Source of the DNA: Actinomadura rupiterrae
GTDB lineage: Bacteria > Actinomycetota > Actinomycetes > Streptosporangiales > Streptosporangiaceae
NCBI RefSeq assembly: GCF_024172125.1
Contig: NZ_JAMZEA010000011.1
Coordinates: forward strand, 124,001-188,000
Length of the DNA: 64,000 nt
Direction: 5' to 3'
This document shows positions 61,578 to 64,000 of the stretch, piece by piece (positions within the stretch are counted from its first letter, which is position 1; each line of letters opens with the position of its first letter). The translations under genes were made by a program, and so were the position numbers. Below the pieces are notes generated by a model. It saw only the letters and a program-made list of their open reading frames with translations, was not told the DNA's origin and ran no database searches.

Positions 61578-64000
61578 GTGCGCGCCAGAACTGTGATCCA
61601 GGCTGTTCCGACGGTTTTGTCGTGGTATCTGGCGCTGTCGGGTGTCGTCTCGATCCTGACCTGGCTGTCCGCCGGCATCATCGAGGACCTGGACGCGATC
61701 TGGCTGCTGCGCTGGATCGGCTACTTCAGCTGGCTGCCCAGCATGACCTGGGGCCTGCTGCTGCTCCTGCTGTCCACCGGGGTCCGGCGGCGCAAGAAGT
61801 CGGCCTGGCGCATCACGCTGGTGCTGCTAGGCCTGTTCTTCCTGCTCTACCTCACCGTCGCGATCGTGTTCACCATCGCACCCGACCCCGACGTCCAGCT
61901 CGGCACCGGCGACTACATCGCCCCGGTCTGCTACGCGTTCGCGCTGGTGCTGGTGTTCGCCACCCGGCACGAGTTCACCGCCCTGCCCGACCGCGCGAAC
62001 ATCCGCCTGGCCTGGCGGGTCGGCGTCGCGATGGTGCTGGTCAGCGGGGTGATCGGCACGCTGCTGGTGCACCTGACCGACCGCAACGGCAAGGGCGGGT
62101 TCCTCACCCAGCCGCTGTACGCGGCGCTGCAGACCGTCCTCGGCGCGCGGGTCACCGGCCACACCCTGGACGTGGACGTCCCCGGCTGGGTCGACCTGAT
62201 CCTCGGCGTCCTCGGCAGCGGGCTGCTCGTCGCGACCGTGTGGGCGCTGTTCCGGCCCTCGCGCGGCGAGGCGGTGCTCAGCCCCGGCGAGGAGCTGCGC
62301 GCCCGCGAGCTGCTGCTGCGCTACGGCGACGAGGACTCCCTCGGCTACTTCGCGCTGCGCCGCGACAAGGACTTCATCGTCGCGCCGAACGGGCGCGCGG
62401 GCATCGCCTACCGCGCGCAGGGCTCGGTCTGCCTGGCCTCCGGCGACCCGATCGGCGACCCCGAGGCCTGGGGCCCGGCCATCCAGGAGTGGCTGGCCGA
62501 GTGCCGCCGGCACGCCTGGACGCCCGGCGCGGTCAGCGTCGGCGAGCGCGCCGCCGTGGAGTACCGCCGGCACGGGCTGAGCGTGCTGGAGCTCGGCGAC
62601 GAGGCGATCATCGACGTGCACGAGTTCAACCTGGACGGCCGGGAGATGCGGCAGGTCCGGCAGGCCGTCCGGCGGGTGGAGCGGGCCGGGTACACCGTCC
62701 GCATCCGCCGCCACTCGCAGATCTCCCCGGCCGAGATGGCGGGCATCGTCCAGCGCGCCGACCAGTGGCGCGAGGGCGAGACCGAGCGCGGCTTCTCCAT
62801 GGCGCTCGGCCGGCTCGGCGACCCGTCCGACGGCGACTGCGTGATGGTCGAGGCGTTCGACTCCGAGGGCCGGCTGCGCGGCCTGCTGTCGTTCGTCCCG
62901 TGGGGGCGGACGGGCCTGTCGCTGGACCTGATGCGCCGCGACCGGGCCGCCGAGAACGGGCTGAACGAGTTCATGGTCGTCCGGCTGGTGGAGAAGGCCG
63001 GGTCGGTCGGCGCCGCCCGGATCTCGCTGAACTTCGCGATGCTGCGCTCGGTGTTCGAGCGCGGCTCGCAGATCGGCGCCGGGCCGCTGGTCCGCGCCGC
63101 CTACCGGGTGCTGTCGTTCGCGTCCCGGTTCTGGCAGCTGGAGTCGCTGTACCTGGCCAACGCCAAGTACCACCCCGAGTGGGTGCCGCGGTACGTCTGC
63201 TTCAGCTCCGGCGCGGGCGGCCTGATCCGGCTCGGCATCGGCTACGCCCGTGCCGAGGGGTTCCTGCCGACGCTCGGCCGGCACCGGCTGGACCGCGCCG
63301 CCAACGCCGTCCCGACGCCCGAGCTGGTCGCCCGGATCAAGGCGCTGGAGGAGGCCGCCGACGCCGACCGGGCCCCGCGCCGCCGGCTGTCGGAGCAGGA
63401 GCGCGTCCGGCACGACAAGCTCGGCCGGATCGAGGCGGCGGGCGTCGAGCCCTACCCGCTCGGCTTCGACCGCACCGACGTGGCCGCCGGCGTCCGCGCG
63501 CAGTACGGCGACCTGGCGCCCGACACCCGCTCCGGGCACACCGCCGCGATCGCCGGGCGGATCATGCTCGAACGCGACCACGGCGGCCTGGTGTTCGCGA
63601 CGCTGCGGGACGAGTCGGGCGACATCCAGGTCATGCTCGCCGCGCACGTCCTCGGCCGCGGCGCGCTGCGCCAGTGGAAGACCATGATCGACCTGGGCGA
63701 CCAGGTCGGCATCGCCGGCGAGGTGGTCACCTCCCGGACCGGCGAGCTGTCGGTGCTGGCCTCGGAGTGGAAGCTCACCGCCAAGTGCCTGCACCCGCTG
63801 CCCGACAAGCGCGCCGGGCTCGCCGACCCCGAGGCCCGCGTCCGGCACAAGGCCGTCGACCTGATCGTCAACGACGAGTCGCGGAAGATGCTGCGGATGC
63901 GCGGCGACGCGGTGGCCGCCGTCCGGGACGTGCTGCGCGAGCGCGGCTACCTGGAGGTCGAGACGCCGATCTTGCAGCCGATCCACGGCGGCGCGACGGC
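61578..64000 (+). CDS. lysX: Bifunctional lysyl-phosphatidylglycerol synthase/lysyl-tRNA synthetase, 3' end outside window
   Basis: 807 codons are visible from GTG 61578 (GGGGGA 4 bp upstream) and the gene runs off the end. About six helices (residues 10-230) are followed by the MprF-like transferase domain (LLLRYGDEDSLGYFALRRDKDFIVAPNGRAGIAYR in pieces, then GDPIGDPEAWGPAIQEWLAEC). From about residue 605 comes a LysS-like part: SEQERVRHDKLGRIEAAGVEPYPLGF, an OB fold and the class II start KMLRMRGDAVAAVRDVLRERGYLEVETPIL. In mycobacteria LysX charges lysine and adds it to phosphatidylglycerol, giving resistance to cationic peptides. Confidence 0.94.
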   Translation, partial: MRARTVIQAVPTVLSWYLALSGVVSILTWLSAGIIEDLDAIWLLRWIGYFSWLPSMTWGLLLLLLSTGVRRRKKSAWRITLVLLGLFFLLYLTVAIVFTIAPDPDVQLGTGDYIAPVCYAFALVLVFATRHEFTALPDRANIRLAWRVGVAMVLVSGVIGTLLVHLTDRNGKGGFLTQPLYAALQTVLGARVTGHTLDVDVPGWVDLILGVLGSGLLVATVWALFRPSRGEAVLSPGEELRARELLLRYGDEDSLGYFALRRDKDFIVAPNGRAGIAYRAQGSVCLASGDPIGDPEAWGPAIQEWLAECRRHAWTPGAVSVGERAAVEYRRHGLSVLELGDEAIIDVHEFNLDGREMRQVRQAVRRVERAGYTVRIRRHSQISPAEMAGIVQRADQWREGETERGFSMALGRLGDPSDGDCVMVEAFDSEGRLRGLLSFVPWGRTGLSLDLMRRDRAAENGLNEFMVVRLVEKAGSVGAARISLNFAMLRSVFERGSQIGAGPLVRAAYRVLSFASRFWQLESLYLANAKYHPEWVPRYVCFSSGAGGLIRLGIGYARAEGFLPTLGRHRLDRAANAVPTPELVARIKALEEAADADRAPRRRLSEQERVRHDKLGRIEAAGVEPYPLGFDRTDVAAGVRAQYGDLAPDTRSGHTAAIAGRIMLERDHGGLVFATLRDESGDIQVMLAAHVLGRGALRQWKTMIDLGDQVGIAGEVVTSRTGELSVLASEWKLTAKCLHPLPDKRAGLADPEARVRHKAVDLIVNDESRKMLRMRGDAVAAVRDVLRERGYLEVETPILQPIHGGAT

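Overview
The window is very GC-rich (roughly 70 percent by eye), with frequent GTG/TTG starts, 4-bp ATGA/GTGA gene overlaps and actinobacterial families: 2-methylisoborneol enzymes, LysX, PF04672 methyltransferases, a HelR-like motor and sugar regulators with CG-centred operators. It is almost certainly an actinomycete chromosome; a Streptosporangiales or Thermomonosporaceae (Actinomadura-like) relative is my inference, not proven.

Layout. 1-15.6 kb is ordinary chromosome: a sensor kinase and MMPL exporter, DUF1062, a frameshifted P450, a HEAT-repeat protein, a membrane/secreted pair, an MBL hydrolase, a TetR, a methyltransferase, a lone ABC ATPase with a degenerate signature, and an MFS transporter divergent from its LacI regulator. 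15.9-26.7 kb is an integrated element of about 10.8 kb that splits a PF04672 methyltransferase gene. Its ends can be read to the base: a 4-bp GACC is shared, and the reconstructed attP has dyad arms centred on it. It carries a large serine integrase, a GntR/UTRA regulator, a VirD4-like DNA pump, a replication-relaxation protein, and a membrane/secreted gene set in a seven-gene chain whose every junction is a 4-bp overlap. No relaxase, Rep or cargo gene is recognisable.

27-31.8 kb holds a HelR-like RNA polymerase motor and an acyl-CoA dehydrogenase pair behind a promoter with a palindromic operator. 31.8-41.7 kb is a mannoside-use locus: secreted GH92 alpha-mannosidase, sugar ABC transporter, PfkB kinase, mannose-6-phosphate isomerase and LacI regulator, tied together by three operator copies. 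41.8-45 kb has a universal stress protein and the two 2-methylisoborneol enzymes. 45.4-54.6 kb has an ECF sigma factor and a complete beta-ketoadipate route (pcaIJHGBDC, an IclR regulator, pobA). 54.7-64 kb has a Ser/Thr kinase, a TetR and its MMPL exporter, a PAP2 protein and the start of lysX.

A recurring oddity is low-complexity coding DNA made of short tandem repeats, inserted in or attached to otherwise conserved enzymes (MMPL tail, ABC ATPase tail, pcaG, pcaC, the kinase linker, TetR tail, PAP2 N-terminus).
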